Of a stretch of DNA of 64,000 bases, positions 19,375 through 27,501 are shown in pieces (the first letter of the stretch is position 1; each line of letters begins with the position of its first letter). The stretch is from Campylobacter concisus (GTDB taxonomy: Bacteria; Campylobacterota; Campylobacteria; Campylobacterales; Campylobacteraceae), in the NCBI RefSeq assembly GCF_001891085.1, contig NZ_JXUP01000006.1, positions 186,001 to 250,000 of the forward strand. The letters are read 5' to 3'. The notes under the pieces were generated by a model. It saw only the letters and a list, made by a program, of their open reading frames with translations, was not told the DNA's origin and made no database searches. A program made the translations under genes and the position numbers.

Positions 19375-19712
19375 ATATTTCAAGTTTGATAGTTTATACG
19401 GACAATAAAAATGAAAGTGTAAAAAATGAGATAAAAAAGCTAAAAGAGTGTGAAATAATAACCGATGCAGACGATAGAATCGTAGTGGTAGTTAGCTCAG
19501 ATAGTATTGAAGATGAGATAAAAAATTTTAAAAAGATAGAAGCTATCAGTGGAGTGGTGAGCGTTGCGATGGTTTATAGCTATCAAGAAGATGCCGAAGA
19601 AAATAGGAAAAAACTAGAAGAAAATGGCAAGATAAGTGAAATTTTAACAAGTGATGAGGTAAAGGCAGAGGATATTACTTATGGCGGCAGCGTGCATCAT
19701 AGAGTGAAATAG
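19371..19712 (+). CDS. napD: NapA Tat-signal chaperone NapD
   Basis: A 113-aa small cytoplasmic protein with the ferredoxin-like NapD fold pattern: N-terminal strand NISSLIVYT, then helix, strand, and a central IEAISGVVSVAMVYSY segment. NapD binds the twin-arginine signal of NapA until cofactor insertion is complete. The C-terminal tail (about 80-113) is longer and more acidic than in E. coli NapD. It closes the operon and is followed by a hairpin. Confidence 0.9.
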   Translation: MNISSLIVYTDNKNESVKNEIKKLKECEIITDADDRIVVVVSSDSIEDEIKNFKKIEAISGVVSVAMVYSYQEDAEENRKKLEENGKISEILTSDEVKAEDITYGGSVHHRVK

Positions 19713-19729
19713 TAAAACTTAAATTTTTA

Positions 19730-19775
19730 GCTTTTGCATTATCATTAAAATTTATAGTGCAAAAGCCTACTTTTC
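19730..19775 (+). terminator. Terminator of the nap operon
   Basis: The arms GCTTTTGCA (19730-19738) and TGCAAAAGC (19758-19766) pair perfectly and flank an AT-rich loop. The downstream CTACTTTTCG is only moderately T-rich. Confidence 0.6.
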
Positions 19776-19848
19776 GTACAGATCTTCTTAATAAATTCAT
19801 TGCTAGTACTGCTTATATTTAATTAATTTTGTTTGGCTTGTAGATTAA

Positions 19849-19968
19849 ATTTATATTCAAGAGTTAATAGATTTTGGGTTAAAAAATTACCCAGCGAGCA
19901 TTAAAATCAAAAGTATAGCAAGTGAATTAAATTTTAGCTTAGAATATCTTGAGATGATGCTTGCATAA
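19849..19968 (+). pseudogene. Possible fragment of a helix-turn-helix (Rrf2-like) regulator
   Basis: A 39-codon open stretch without a start codon ends at TAA (19966). It reads IKIKSIASELNFSLEYLEMM in its second half, which resembles the recognition region of Rrf2-type winged-helix regulators by eye. No Shine-Dalgarno site, no upstream coding, and stop codons bound it. It may be the last trace of a regulator gene, or chance. Low confidence. Confidence 0.25.
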
Positions 19969-20010
19969 AGAATTTTAGCAGGCCAGTTTTGGCTTACTAA
20001 ATTTATAGCC

Positions 20011-20553
20011 TTAAGGTCTATCTTTGATCAAATTTAATAAATTTTCTCCAATGTTTTCATTTGTTAGATTTGAAATTTCTTTATAAAAATTTCCTTTTTT
20101 GTCTATTAAATATATTGAAGAGCTGTGAGCAACAGAGTAGCCCATGGCTGAGTTTTCAAGACGGACTTTTTGAAATTTTACACCATAGGTTTTTGCCACT
20201 TCTTTTAAGGAATTTAGTTTTAATCCATCGGCATCTTTGTAGAAATTTTTTGCCATTAGAGTTAAATTTTCAGGAGTGTCGCGTTCAGGATCAAGTGTAA
20301 TAAAAAGCAGCTCAAAGTCATCTCTTTTTAGTTTGTTTAGTTCATCGCCAATCAAAGAGAGCGCAGTAGGGCAGACATCGGGGCAAAAAAGATAACCAAA
20401 ATATATAACTTTGTACTTTCCGTCATAATTTTTAAGACTTACTTCACCGTTTTGTGAAAGTGCCTTAAAATCATACTTGTTTGGCTTTATTAGCAAAAGT
20501 GCAACACCTATACAAATTAAGATTATTATTAAGCCCCAAAATGCCTTTTTCAT
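20011..20553 (-). CDS. SCO1/SenC-family copper chaperone
   Basis: A 180-aa thioredoxin-fold protein anchored by one N-terminal membrane helix (about residues 4-22). The copper motif CPDVCPT and the distant conserved His in SVAHSSS are both present. SCO proteins deliver copper or reduce the CuA site of haem-copper oxidases; in epsilonproteobacteria they serve cbb3 oxidase assembly or copper homeostasis. It is last in a three-gene operon with a 155-aa protein and a PCuAC chaperone, the same order as C. jejuni Cj0909-Cj0911. Confidence 0.92.
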   Translation of the reverse strand: MKKAFWGLIIILICIGVALLLIKPNKYDFKALSQNGEVSLKNYDGKYKVIYFGYLFCPDVCPTALSLIGDELNKLKRDDFELLFITLDPERDTPENLTLMAKNFYKDADGLKLNSLKEVAKTYGVKFQKVRLENSAMGYSVAHSSSIYLIDKKGNFYKEISNLTNENIGENLLNLIKDRP

Positions 20554-20562
20554 TGTTACCCT

Positions 20563-21030
20563 CTATAATTTTAGATCAAGATCTACAAAAAAACCAGTTT
20601 CTTTTTCGTCATCAAGCACTTTAAATCGATATCTCATAAGCTCGACAACACAAGCACTTAGCACTACTTGAGCAGTTAAGTTATCGCCTCTTGGCTCAAG
20701 TCTTGCTTTGATTGATCCCATATTCATATTTATGCCGTCTATCTCAAGACTCGGATTTTTTAGCCCTAAATTTTTACCATTAATGATTTTAAAGCTAAAA
20801 GGTCTCATAGCATAAATAGGTCTTGGTGAGATGTCTATTTTTAGCTTTACGCCTTTAAATTCCATCTCACAAGATTTATTGTTTAGATCACATTTTAAAG
20901 GATCTAGCGATGTGTTTACATCGGCAAATTCAGGTGGATCTTCCTTGCTTGTCGTCATAAGCTTATAGCCTATCGAAAAAGCACCTAAAACAATAAAGAT
21001 AAATGAAAAAATAATTATGATTTTTTTCAT
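20563..21030 (-). CDS. Membrane-anchored periplasmic protein of the copper-chaperone operon
   Basis: A 155-aa protein with an N-terminal membrane helix (about 3-22) and a beta-rich periplasmic domain. Two Cys (CDLNNKSC) lie just before a Met/Pro-containing region with RPIYAMRPF and NMNMGS; these Met residues could take part in copper binding, which is inference. It corresponds by position to C. jejuni Cj0910. It overlaps the PCuAC gene by one base and lies 9 nt before the SCO gene. Resemblance to FixH/YtkA-like domains is possible but not established. Confidence 0.85.
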   Translation of the reverse strand: MKKIIIIFSFIFIVLGAFSIGYKLMTTSKEDPPEFADVNTSLDPLKCDLNNKSCEMEFKGVKLKIDISPRPIYAMRPFSFKIINGKNLGLKNPSLEIDGINMNMGSIKARLEPRGDNLTAQVVLSACVVELMRYRFKVLDDEKETGFFVDLDLKL

Positions 21031-21452
21031 TATTTAAAGTTTTTAGTTACTCCGATATTATCAAGCTTTATGCTCTCGCCATTGCTAAATTTTAGCTCTA
21101 AATCAACTTTATCACCATCTTTTAATGGTTTGTTTAGATCCATAAGCATAATGTGTAAACCGCCAGGAGCTAGTTTTGTTTCGCCATTTTTTGGGATCAC
21201 TGCATCTTCGATTTGAACCATAGCCATCATGCCATCATTCATTTTGTGTGTATGAATTTCTGTACTTTTGCAAACGCTTGAGTGAGCGCCAATAAGCTTT
21301 ACATCAGAATTTGAAGCATTTTTTATATCCATAAAAATTGCACTATTGTTTGTGCCAGGTTTTGTATCTCTAGCTCTAACATTTTCTAGGCTGATATCAG
21401 CCGCCATAAGAGCAGAAGCTGCAAGCATCGCACCAAAAACGATTTTTTTCAT
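21030..21452 (-). CDS. Periplasmic PCu(A)C copper chaperone
   Basis: A 140-aa exported protein (signal peptide about 1-18) of the PCu(A)C family that binds Cu(I) and passes it to cytochrome oxidase assembly. The Met/His ligand set is visible: HTHKMNDGMMAM and GGLHIMLMDL. It is first in the minus-strand copper operon; ATG is preceded by AAAGGAAAAA. The 137-bp gap to the divergent L,D-carboxypeptidase gene holds both promoters. Confidence 0.93.
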   Translation of the reverse strand: MKKIVFGAMLAASALMAADISLENVRARDTKPGTNNSAIFMDIKNASNSDVKLIGAHSSVCKSTEIHTHKMNDGMMAMVQIEDAVIPKNGETKLAPGGLHIMLMDLNKPLKDGDKVDLELKFSNGESIKLDNIGVTKNFK

Positions 21453-21549
21453 ATTTTTCCTTTGTGATAAAATTAATAATGGTTTTCACATTATACATTT
21501 AGAACTACTTAATTTACCTTTAAAATCTAAAAATATAAATTTTTTAGGA

Positions 21550-21555
21550 TATAAT
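21550..21555 (+). promoter_or_regulatory. -10 box of the pgp2-alr operon
   Basis: Exact TATAAT 35 nt before the TTG start at 21590, in AT-rich DNA without a clear -35 box, as is usual for Campylobacter housekeeping promoters. Confidence 0.55.
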
Positions 21556-21589
21556 TACGGACTAAATTTTACTGTTTGGGATATTTCAC

Positions 21590-22555
21590 TTGAAAAAAAT
21601 TATATTTTTCTTCATCGCGTTATCGCCTTGTCTTTTTGCCCAAAATTACGAAGAAATTTACTTAAAAAATGGCTCAGCTGCTGTTATTGATGCCATCGAA
21701 AAAAATATTTTAAGTAAGGATTACTGGCTAAAAAAGCTTGAGGGCAAGGATGTAAGATATGGATATTATGACAACGAGATACTTCTAAGTGTAGTTGATA
21801 AAACTAAAAAGAAGCTTGAAGTGATCTCTTATAATGGCGGCATTACAAAAAAGCTTTTTAGCTCAAGCGTTATAGTTGGCAAAAATGGCGATAAGCTTCT
21901 TGAAGGCGATCTAAAAACACCGGTTGGAGTGTATCAGCTTACACGTAGATTTACGCCAAATGATAGATATCTTGGCCCACTTGCATTTTCGCTTTCATAC
22001 CCAAATTTGCTTGATAAACTTGCAAAGCGAAATGGTGGTGGTATTTGGATACATGGCTATCCACTTGATGGTCAAAGGACAGATGAGCTAAAAACAAAAG
22101 GCTGCGTGGCTATGCAAAATGATACTTTGATGAAATTTGATGATGTGGTGGATCATAAAAAAACACTTGCGTTTATTTATGAAGATAAGCGTCCAGAAGC
22201 TAGTGCAAAAGATATTGCAGTGATCATTTCTGGGCTTTTGGGCTGGAAAAAGACATGGAGCGAGAGCGACATTGAAAACTATCTTAAATTTTACGATAAA
22301 AACTTTGAGCGATACGATGGTATGAGCTTGGAAAAATTTAAAAGTATGAAGCGGGCTATTTTTTCTAAAAAAGAGAAAAAACGCATTAGTTTTTCAAATT
22401 TTCTCATCACGCCTTATCCAAACCTTAAAAACGATAGGCTTTTTCGTGTGAGTTTTTATGAGGATTATGTCTCAGATACACATAAATTTGCTGGGCAAAA
22501 GACGCTTTATGTGAAGCTTTACAACGATGATATGAAAATTTTTATAGAGGAGTAA
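21590..22555 (+). CDS. pgp2: L,D-carboxypeptidase of the Pgp2/Csd6 type
   Basis: A 321-aa periplasmic peptidoglycan-trimming enzyme. Signal peptide about 1-17; YkuD catalytic domain with WIHGYPLDG and TKGCVAM (catalytic His and Cys); then an NTF2-like C-terminal domain (about 200-321), the architecture of C. jejuni Pgp2 and H. pylori Csd6, which cut tetrapeptides to tripeptides and help set helical cell shape. The start is TTG; no ATG fits the signal peptide. The next ORF starts 2 nt downstream and alr follows, forming a cell-wall operon. Confidence 0.88.
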   Translation: MKKIIFFFIALSPCLFAQNYEEIYLKNGSAAVIDAIEKNILSKDYWLKKLEGKDVRYGYYDNEILLSVVDKTKKKLEVISYNGGITKKLFSSSVIVGKNGDKLLEGDLKTPVGVYQLTRRFTPNDRYLGPLAFSLSYPNLLDKLAKRNGGGIWIHGYPLDGQRTDELKTKGCVAMQNDTLMKFDDVVDHKKTLAFIYEDKRPEASAKDIAVIISGLLGWKKTWSESDIENYLKFYDKNFERYDGMSLEKFKSMKRAIFSKKEKKRISFSNFLITPYPNLKNDRLFRVSFYEDYVSDTHKFAGQKTLYVKLYNDDMKIFIEE

Positions 22556-22557
22556 AA

Positions 22558-22797
22558 GTGGAAAAATCTCAAGAAGTAAAAGAAAAAATCGAAAAAATTT
22601 TAGAGGCAAGAGCTGCTTTTTTTGCTGAGCTTGACCGCCAAGTTCCAAAGAAAGATGGTACTGATGTTTTTGATTTTAGCAAAGTAAAAGAGGCTGACCT
22701 GAAAGAAATTTACGCTAAATTTTATGCATTTGATTACAATGTAAGAAAACTTTTACCGGATGTTTATACTGCTTTTAATGTGAATTTTAATGTCTGA
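22558..22797 (+). CDS. Conserved small protein between pgp2 and alr
   Basis: A 79-aa, charged, mostly helical cytoplasmic protein with no membrane segment and no Cys motif. It starts at GTG 2 nt after pgp2, with GAGGAG just upstream, and overlaps alr by 8 nt, so it is clearly part of the operon. I do not recognise a family. Confidence 0.75.
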   Translation: MEKSQEVKEKIEKILEARAAFFAELDRQVPKKDGTDVFDFSKVKEADLKEIYAKFYAFDYNVRKLLPDVYTAFNVNFNV

Positions 22798-23803
22798 AAT
22801 ACGCCTAAATAAAGCTTCATATATTCATAACCTCACTCAAATTTGTGCTAAATCTGGTGGCAAAGAGAAAGTAATAGTTGTATTAAAAGACAATGCTTAT
22901 GGCCATGGCGCAAGGCTTATCGCAAATGAAGCTAAAAAATTTGGCATAGAAATTTGTGCTGTAAAAAGTGAGTTTGAGGCAGAAGAAATTTCTGATATAT
23001 TTGAAAATATTCTCATTCTCTCACATATCCCGACTGGAAATGAAAGTAGTAAATTTGTCTACGCGATAAACGATATAGAGGCACTTTTAAAGATAAAAGA
23101 TGGCTCAAAAATCAACCTTGCAATCGATACTGGCATGCATAGAAATGGGCTTGATATTAGTGAGCTTGATTACGCCTTTGAAATTTTAACAAGAAGGAAT
23201 TTAGAGCTTCTTGGAGCTTATACACATTTTCGTGCAAGCGATGAGCTAAATGCTGATTATTTCGTGCAAAGGGAAAATTTTAGGGCTGCAAAAAAGAAAA
23301 TTTTAGCTCTTTGTGATGAGTTTGGTATAAAAAAACCAATCTTTCACTCTCACAACTCAGCTGCTCTTGAAAGAGCAAGTGAAATTGATGATGATATGGT
23401 GCGTGTTGGTATCGCTCAGTATGGATACGCTCAGTTTGGTGATAGTTTGGGATTAAAGCCGGTGCTTTCACTATGGGCAAGAAGAGTTAGCAGGCGTATT
23501 TTAAAAAGTGGTCAAGGTGTTGGATATGGTGCTAAATTTAGTGCAAAAGAAGATATAAATGTAGCCACCTATGATCTTGGATATGGCGATGGGTTACTAA
23601 GATACAACGGCTGTGGTGAGCTAAGGCTTGCTAATAACGAGCCAATACTGGGCAAAATTTCTATGGATAGTTTTAGCTGTAATGATAGTGGCGAGTGGGT
23701 CTGTGTCTTTGAGGATGCAAATGTTTGGGCGAAATTTTTTGATACGATAAGTTATGACATCTTAGTAAAACTCTCTCCAAACATCACTAGAAAATTTATA
23801 TAA
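22790..23803 (+). CDS. alr: Alanine racemase
   Basis: A 337-aa PLP enzyme making D-alanine for peptidoglycan. VVLKDNAYGHG contains the PLP-binding Lys; the C-terminal beta-domain holds GVGYGAKF, with the second catalytic Tyr expected there, and GKISMDSF. The protein is somewhat shorter than the usual ~360 aa but complete at both ends. It overlaps the preceding small gene by 8 nt and is followed after 9 nt by an exported protein. Confidence 0.95.
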   Translation: MSEIRLNKASYIHNLTQICAKSGGKEKVIVVLKDNAYGHGARLIANEAKKFGIEICAVKSEFEAEEISDIFENILILSHIPTGNESSKFVYAINDIEALLKIKDGSKINLAIDTGMHRNGLDISELDYAFEILTRRNLELLGAYTHFRASDELNADYFVQRENFRAAKKKILALCDEFGIKKPIFHSHNSAALERASEIDDDMVRVGIAQYGYAQFGDSLGLKPVLSLWARRVSRRILKSGQGVGYGAKFSAKEDINVATYDLGYGDGLLRYNGCGELRLANNEPILGKISMDSFSCNDSGEWVCVFEDANVWAKFFDTISYDILVKLSPNITRKFI

Positions 23804-23812
23804 AGGCAATAT

Positions 23813-24244
23813 GTGAAAAAGATCGTTTTATTAGCTCTTGCTAGCCTTGCTTTTGGCGTACAAGAGAGTGAGTTTAAAATTTATGAGCAAATACTAAATC
23901 AGCTTGACACTAAGCAGATCCCAGCTTTTGTCGTCCAAACTGCAAAGCCAAATTTACCAAGCAGAGTCGATGAGATGATCACGCTAAAAGATGTAAGTAG
24001 CAGTGGGCTAAACATACATGGTGAGTTTGTTTTAAACGAGACCAAGACAAAGAGGATAAAAGGCTACAACAAGGCTCAAATTTTGGCTTTAAAAGATGAA
24101 TTTTACCAAAATGGAAAAGATGCGCTTTGTAACTCAGGTATGGCTAGAGCTGTGCTAAATCGTGGCATCACACTAAGTGGTAGTTACGGCTTTGAGGGTA
24201 GGCATTTTTTTGATATAAATTTGGATAAAAGTAGTTGCGAGTAG
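23813..24244 (+). CDS. Exported protein of unknown function (143 aa)
   Basis: Signal peptide about 1-16 (start GTG behind AAAGGCAAT; an adjacent ATG is followed at once by TGA). The mature part contains two Cys (DALCNSG and a C-terminal KSSCE) and a GYNKAQ...CNSGMARAVLNRG region like small periplasmic proteins of unknown role in Campylobacter. It overlaps the next gene by 10 nt. Confidence 0.75.
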   Translation: MKKIVLLALASLAFGVQESEFKIYEQILNQLDTKQIPAFVVQTAKPNLPSRVDEMITLKDVSSSGLNIHGEFVLNETKTKRIKGYNKAQILALKDEFYQNGKDALCNSGMARAVLNRGITLSGSYGFEGRHFFDINLDKSSCE

Positions 24245-24636
24245 TCATTTTTTTACTGTTTTTTTACTCGCTTGCCCTGGCTCTTACGCCAGATATGGCA
24301 GCGAAAAATCACGCAACTTACTACAAAAAAGAGCTCCCATTTATCTGTACGCCAACACTTACGCTTAACGACATCCTAAATGTCGGCGATACGCTCATTT
24401 ATAGATATGCCATCAAACACGCAAGAAAGCAAGAGATTAAAAGGCTTGAGGAGAAAGAGCTTTTGGAATTTATCGAAGCTATCAAAAAAGAGAATTTGCG
24501 AACTGCTTGCAAAGATAAAGAAATCTTAAATATGCTGAGTATAGGTGTTACCTTGGACGAGCTTTTCTATTCAGAAAATGGTGAGCTTATTTTTGAGTAC
24601 ACTATAGAAGATCGTGACTGCAAAAAATTGCAGTGA
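24235..24636 (+). CDS. Exported protein of unknown function (133 aa)
   Basis: It starts with TTG inside the end of the previous gene, the only start that gives a full signal peptide (VVIFLLFFYSLALA). The mature part is helical and charged with three Cys (FICTPT, RTACKDK, EDRDCKK). I do not recognise a family. The overlap suggests coupling to the 143-aa protein; the two resemble a secreted pair with a shared job. Confidence 0.7.
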   Translation: MRVVIFLLFFYSLALALTPDMAAKNHATYYKKELPFICTPTLTLNDILNVGDTLIYRYAIKHARKQEIKRLEEKELLEFIEAIKKENLRTACKDKEILNMLSIGVTLDELFYSENGELIFEYTIEDRDCKKLQ

Positions 24637-24722
24637 AATTTGGGGCTAAATTTCGTTTTTTTGGTTGTAAATTTGATCTTTTTGTAAAATTTAAAATTTC
24701 ATTTACTCACAAGAATCTACTA

Positions 24723-24760
24723 CTGATTTTAAGCCTCGCAAAGCTTGTCACTAAAATCAG
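24723..24760. terminator. Hairpin between convergent genes
   Basis: The arms CTGATTTTA and TAAAATCAG enclose an inner AAGC/GCTT stem. It sits between the plus-strand pair ending at 24636 and htpX (minus) ending at 24876, so it may serve both strands. The flanks are AT-rich without a clean T-run. Confidence 0.4.
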
Positions 24761-24875
24761 AGTCGAAATTGCTCGCTCATAAAATTTAAAATTTCTTGTA
24801 AATGTCTATATTTAAAGCCAAAAAAGATAGCAGAAAGAAGAAATTTAGCCCAAATTTTACTTAAGGACTAAATTT

Positions 24876-25742
24876 TTACATGCCTCTTTTTATCTCTTGT
24901 TCAAGTCTTTCAAGCTCAGCGATCCTATCGCTAGTGCTAGGATGCGTTCTAAAAAGCACGCCAAGCTTGCTAGTTAGCGAACCAAATGGATTTACGATAA
25001 ACATATGAGCGCTTTGCTCGCTTGCGTTTTGCATAACATAAGAATTTGAGTAGTTTTCAAGCTTTCTTAGCGCGCTAGCTAGCCACTCTGGGTGCCCTGT
25101 TAGATAGGCTGCGCCTTTGTCGGCCTTATACTCGCGCTCCCTTGAGATCGCCATTTGGATGATCGTAGCAGCTAGAGGCATCACAACGGCGATGATTAGC
25201 ATAATTACTGGGTTGGCGTTTCTTTGTGAGTTTTGATTTTGCCCTGCCACGGTGCCTATCTTGGCGAAATTTGCGACCATTGCGATAGCCCCAGCTAGTA
25301 TGGCTGCGACTGAGCCAGTTAGGATGTCGTAGTGTCTTACATGGCTTAGCTCGTGAGCTAATACGCCCTCGATCTCGTTTTCATTTAAAATTTTTAAAAG
25401 CCCCTCGGTTACTGCGACGGCTGCATGGCTTGGATTGCGGCCTGTGGCAAAGGCATTTGGCACCTCTTCAGGGATGATGTAAATTTTTGGCATCGGCAAA
25501 TTCGCCTTTTGTGTGAGGCGAGAGACGATCTCGTAAAGGCCGTGAGCGTTGCTCTCATCGACTGGGATGGCGTTATATCTTTTTAGCACGAGCTTGTCGC
25601 TGAAAAAGTAAGAAAATAGGTTCATGCCAGCTGCCATCAAAAAGGCGATCATCATGCCTTGCTCGCCGCCCACGTAGCCGCCAACAGCGATAAAAACTAG
25701 CATTAAAGCAACCATTAAAAAAGCGGTTTTGAAAATTTCCAT
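24876..25742 (-). CDS. htpX: M48-family membrane zinc protease HtpX
   Basis: A 288-aa inner-membrane metalloprotease for quality control of damaged membrane proteins. Two N-terminal helices (about 5-22, 27-45), zinc motif HELSH in VLAHELSHVRHYD, two further helices (about 145-165, 180-200) and the third ligand Glu in REREYKADKGAA. It is last in the operon ribA-rsmG-64aa-121aa-htpX. Confidence 0.95.
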   Translation of the reverse strand: MEIFKTAFLMVALMLVFIAVGGYVGGEQGMMIAFLMAAGMNLFSYFFSDKLVLKRYNAIPVDESNAHGLYEIVSRLTQKANLPMPKIYIIPEEVPNAFATGRNPSHAAVAVTEGLLKILNENEIEGVLAHELSHVRHYDILTGSVAAILAGAIAMVANFAKIGTVAGQNQNSQRNANPVIMLIIAVVMPLAATIIQMAISREREYKADKGAAYLTGHPEWLASALRKLENYSNSYVMQNASEQSAHMFIVNPFGSLTSKLGVLFRTHPSTSDRIAELERLEQEIKRGM

Positions 25743-25750
25743 TTTTGTCC

Positions 25751-26116
25751 TTATTCTTTTATAGCATTTGGCAGGATCGCTGCGTCGATCTCAAATTTCG
25801 CAAGCTCGCAAAGGCTTGTTTCACTCTGGATCAAAACGGCGATAAGCGCGTCAAATAGGTAGTTTTGCGCAACTTTTGCCAGATCTTTTGCTAGCGTAAT
25901 ATCGGCAATAATAAATTTTGCTCCAGCGGCATTTGCGATGATAGCTTCGTTGATGTTATTTGCGATGATGCTAAAGCTTGCTCCAGCTTCTAGCGCTCTT
26001 TTTATCAAATTTCTATCAAATTTAAAGAGATTTTGCCTATCGCTTGAAATTTCATCTTCGCTTTTGCAAAGAAATAGCGGTTCAAATTTGATCAGCTCAT
26101 CACCCAAAATTTTCAT
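25751..26116 (-). CDS. Conserved hypothetical protein (121 aa)
   Basis: A cytoplasmic alpha/beta protein without a signal peptide. The pattern LEAGASFSIIANNINEAIIAN followed by AKFIIADITLAKDLAKVAQN looks like alternating strands and helices; no catalytic motif is evident. Its ATG overlaps the end of the 64-aa zinc-ribbon gene by 4 nt, and htpX starts 8 nt after its stop, so it is part of the operon. Confidence 0.75.
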   Translation of the reverse strand: MKILGDELIKFEPLFLCKSEDEISSDRQNLFKFDRNLIKRALEAGASFSIIANNINEAIIANAAGAKFIIADITLAKDLAKVAQNYLFDALIAVLIQSETSLCELAKFEIDAAILPNAIKE

Positions 26117-26307
26117 CTCTCACCCTTTATGCACTCTTTACAGATGTATTTTCCGTCCCTTAGCACCATTTGGTCGATGTCGCTAAAGACACCGCATTTG
26201 CTGCACTCCTCGAAGTTGCTGGTGCTTATCTTGTCGCTTTTTTTTCTATTTTTAAAAAATATGATGTAAATCGCAACCAAAATCGCTACAAAAAGCAAGT
26301 ATTTCAA
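26113..26307 (-). CDS. Small membrane protein with a zinc ribbon (PP0621-like)
   Basis: A 64-aa protein: one N-terminal transmembrane helix (about 3-18), basic linker, then CSKCGVFSD and YICKEC, two CxxC pairs that should bind one zinc. This layout fits PP0621-type small proteins; function unknown. It overlaps rsmG and the 121-aa gene by 4 nt each. Confidence 0.8.
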   Translation of the reverse strand: MKYLLFVAILVAIYIIFFKNRKKSDKISTSNFEECSKCGVFSDIDQMVLRDGKYICKECIKGER

Positions 26308-26873
26308 CGTATCTCCCCTTGGTTTTTGAGATTAAAATATATGTAGTTTCTGTTTTTATCATTATAAATTTGTGCGTCGATGCCTGAAATTTCATCCATG
26401 ACGCTTGAGCCCTTGTAGATGAGAAATTTGGTGTTTTCATCATAAAATCCCTCACAAATTTTTATAAGCTCTTTTGTCTTGCTAAGTGCTCTTGAGGTGA
26501 TGAGATCAGCCGTAAATTTATCTGAAAGCTCGATCTTTTGGCTATGAACTTCTAAATTTTGTAAGTCAAGCTCGATCTTAGCGTAGCTTAGAAATGACGA
26601 CTTTTTGGCTATCGGCTCAAAAAGGTGCCACTTAGTGCGCGGCATCGCAAGGGCTAAAAATATCGCTGGAAAGCCAGCCCCACTACCAACATCGATCGCA
26701 GTTTTGGCGCTTAGGTCAAAAATCTCAAGCGGCTTTATGCTATCAAGCACCTGTTCGCTTATATCTTTATAGTTGCTTAAGCTATGAACCTTGTTAAATT
26801 TAGCAAAAATTTGAGCGTAAGCCTTTACTTTTTCGTCAAATTCTGCTGGCAAGCAAAGCTCATTTTTCATCAC
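26304..26873 (-). CDS. rsmG: 16S rRNA (guanine-527-N7)-methyltransferase RsmG
   Basis: A 189-aa SAM-dependent methyltransferase (GidB) that makes m7G527 in 16S rRNA. The SAM-binding loop [16 protein letters not shown] and the following acidic residue in LFEP are present, then a later ITSRALSK segment typical of the family. It overlaps ribA by 4 nt. Loss of this enzyme gives low-level streptomycin resistance in other bacteria. Confidence 0.93.
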   Translation of the reverse strand: MMKNELCLPAEFDEKVKAYAQIFAKFNKVHSLSNYKDISEQVLDSIKPLEIFDLSAKTAIDVGSGAGFPAIFLALAMPRTKWHLFEPIAKKSSFLSYAKIELDLQNLEVHSQKIELSDKFTADLITSRALSKTKELIKICEGFYDENTKFLIYKGSSVMDEISGIDAQIYNDKNRNYIYFNLKNQGEIR

Positions 26874-27433
26874 AAGATGTGCCCCATTTGCTCTTTTTTG
26901 ACCTTTAAGTAGCCTTCGTTAAATTTATTTGGTTTGATGACGATAGGCACGCGTTTTACGATCTTTACTGAGCTTAGTCCATGAAGTTTTAAAGGGTTGT
27001 TTGTGAGTAAATTTACCTCTTTTATGCCGTAGTGATTTAGGATAAAATCAACCACTTCATACGTCCTCTCATCGGCCTTAAAACCTAGCTGGTGATTGGC
27101 CTCAATGGTGTCAAAGCCCTTGTCTTGGAGGCTATAAGCATTTATCTTGTTTAAAAGCCCGATATTTCTGCCCTCTTGGCGCAGGTAGATGACCATGCCA
27201 CCATTTTCTTCGATATATTTTAGGCTCGCTTCAAGCTGGTCGCGGCAGTCGCACTTTAGGCTCCCGATCGCATCGCCAGTTAGGCATTCGGAGTGAATTC
27301 TAAGATTTACTACTTCGCTTAGAGGCTCTTTGTAGATCACAAGGTGCTCTTTTGCCCCTTCTTTGAAGGCTTGAACCTTATAAGTGCCAAATCTTGAGGG
27401 TAGATTTGCGGCGTTTGAAATTTCTATTTTCAT
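26870..27433 (-). CDS. ribA: GTP cyclohydrolase II
   Basis: A 187-aa enzyme opening the GTP imidazole ring in the first step of riboflavin synthesis. Zinc ligands are in [20 protein letters not shown] (three Cys), and the catalytic segment [11 protein letters not shown] and the substrate loop with NNPLK are complete. It is a free-standing RibA without a RibB domain. It is the first gene of the minus-strand operon; a 68-bp gap separates it from divergent hemB. Confidence 0.95.
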   Translation of the reverse strand: MKIEISNAANLPSRFGTYKVQAFKEGAKEHLVIYKEPLSEVVNLRIHSECLTGDAIGSLKCDCRDQLEASLKYIEENGGMVIYLRQEGRNIGLLNKINAYSLQDKGFDTIEANHQLGFKADERTYEVVDFILNHYGIKEVNLLTNNPLKLHGLSSVKIVKRVPIVIKPNKFNEGYLKVKKEQMGHIL

Positions 27434-27501
27434 TTTAAATTTACTCCAACTGTGCTAAACTAGCTAAAAATCACGCATTTTAACAAAGAAAAGGCAAAAA
27501 T

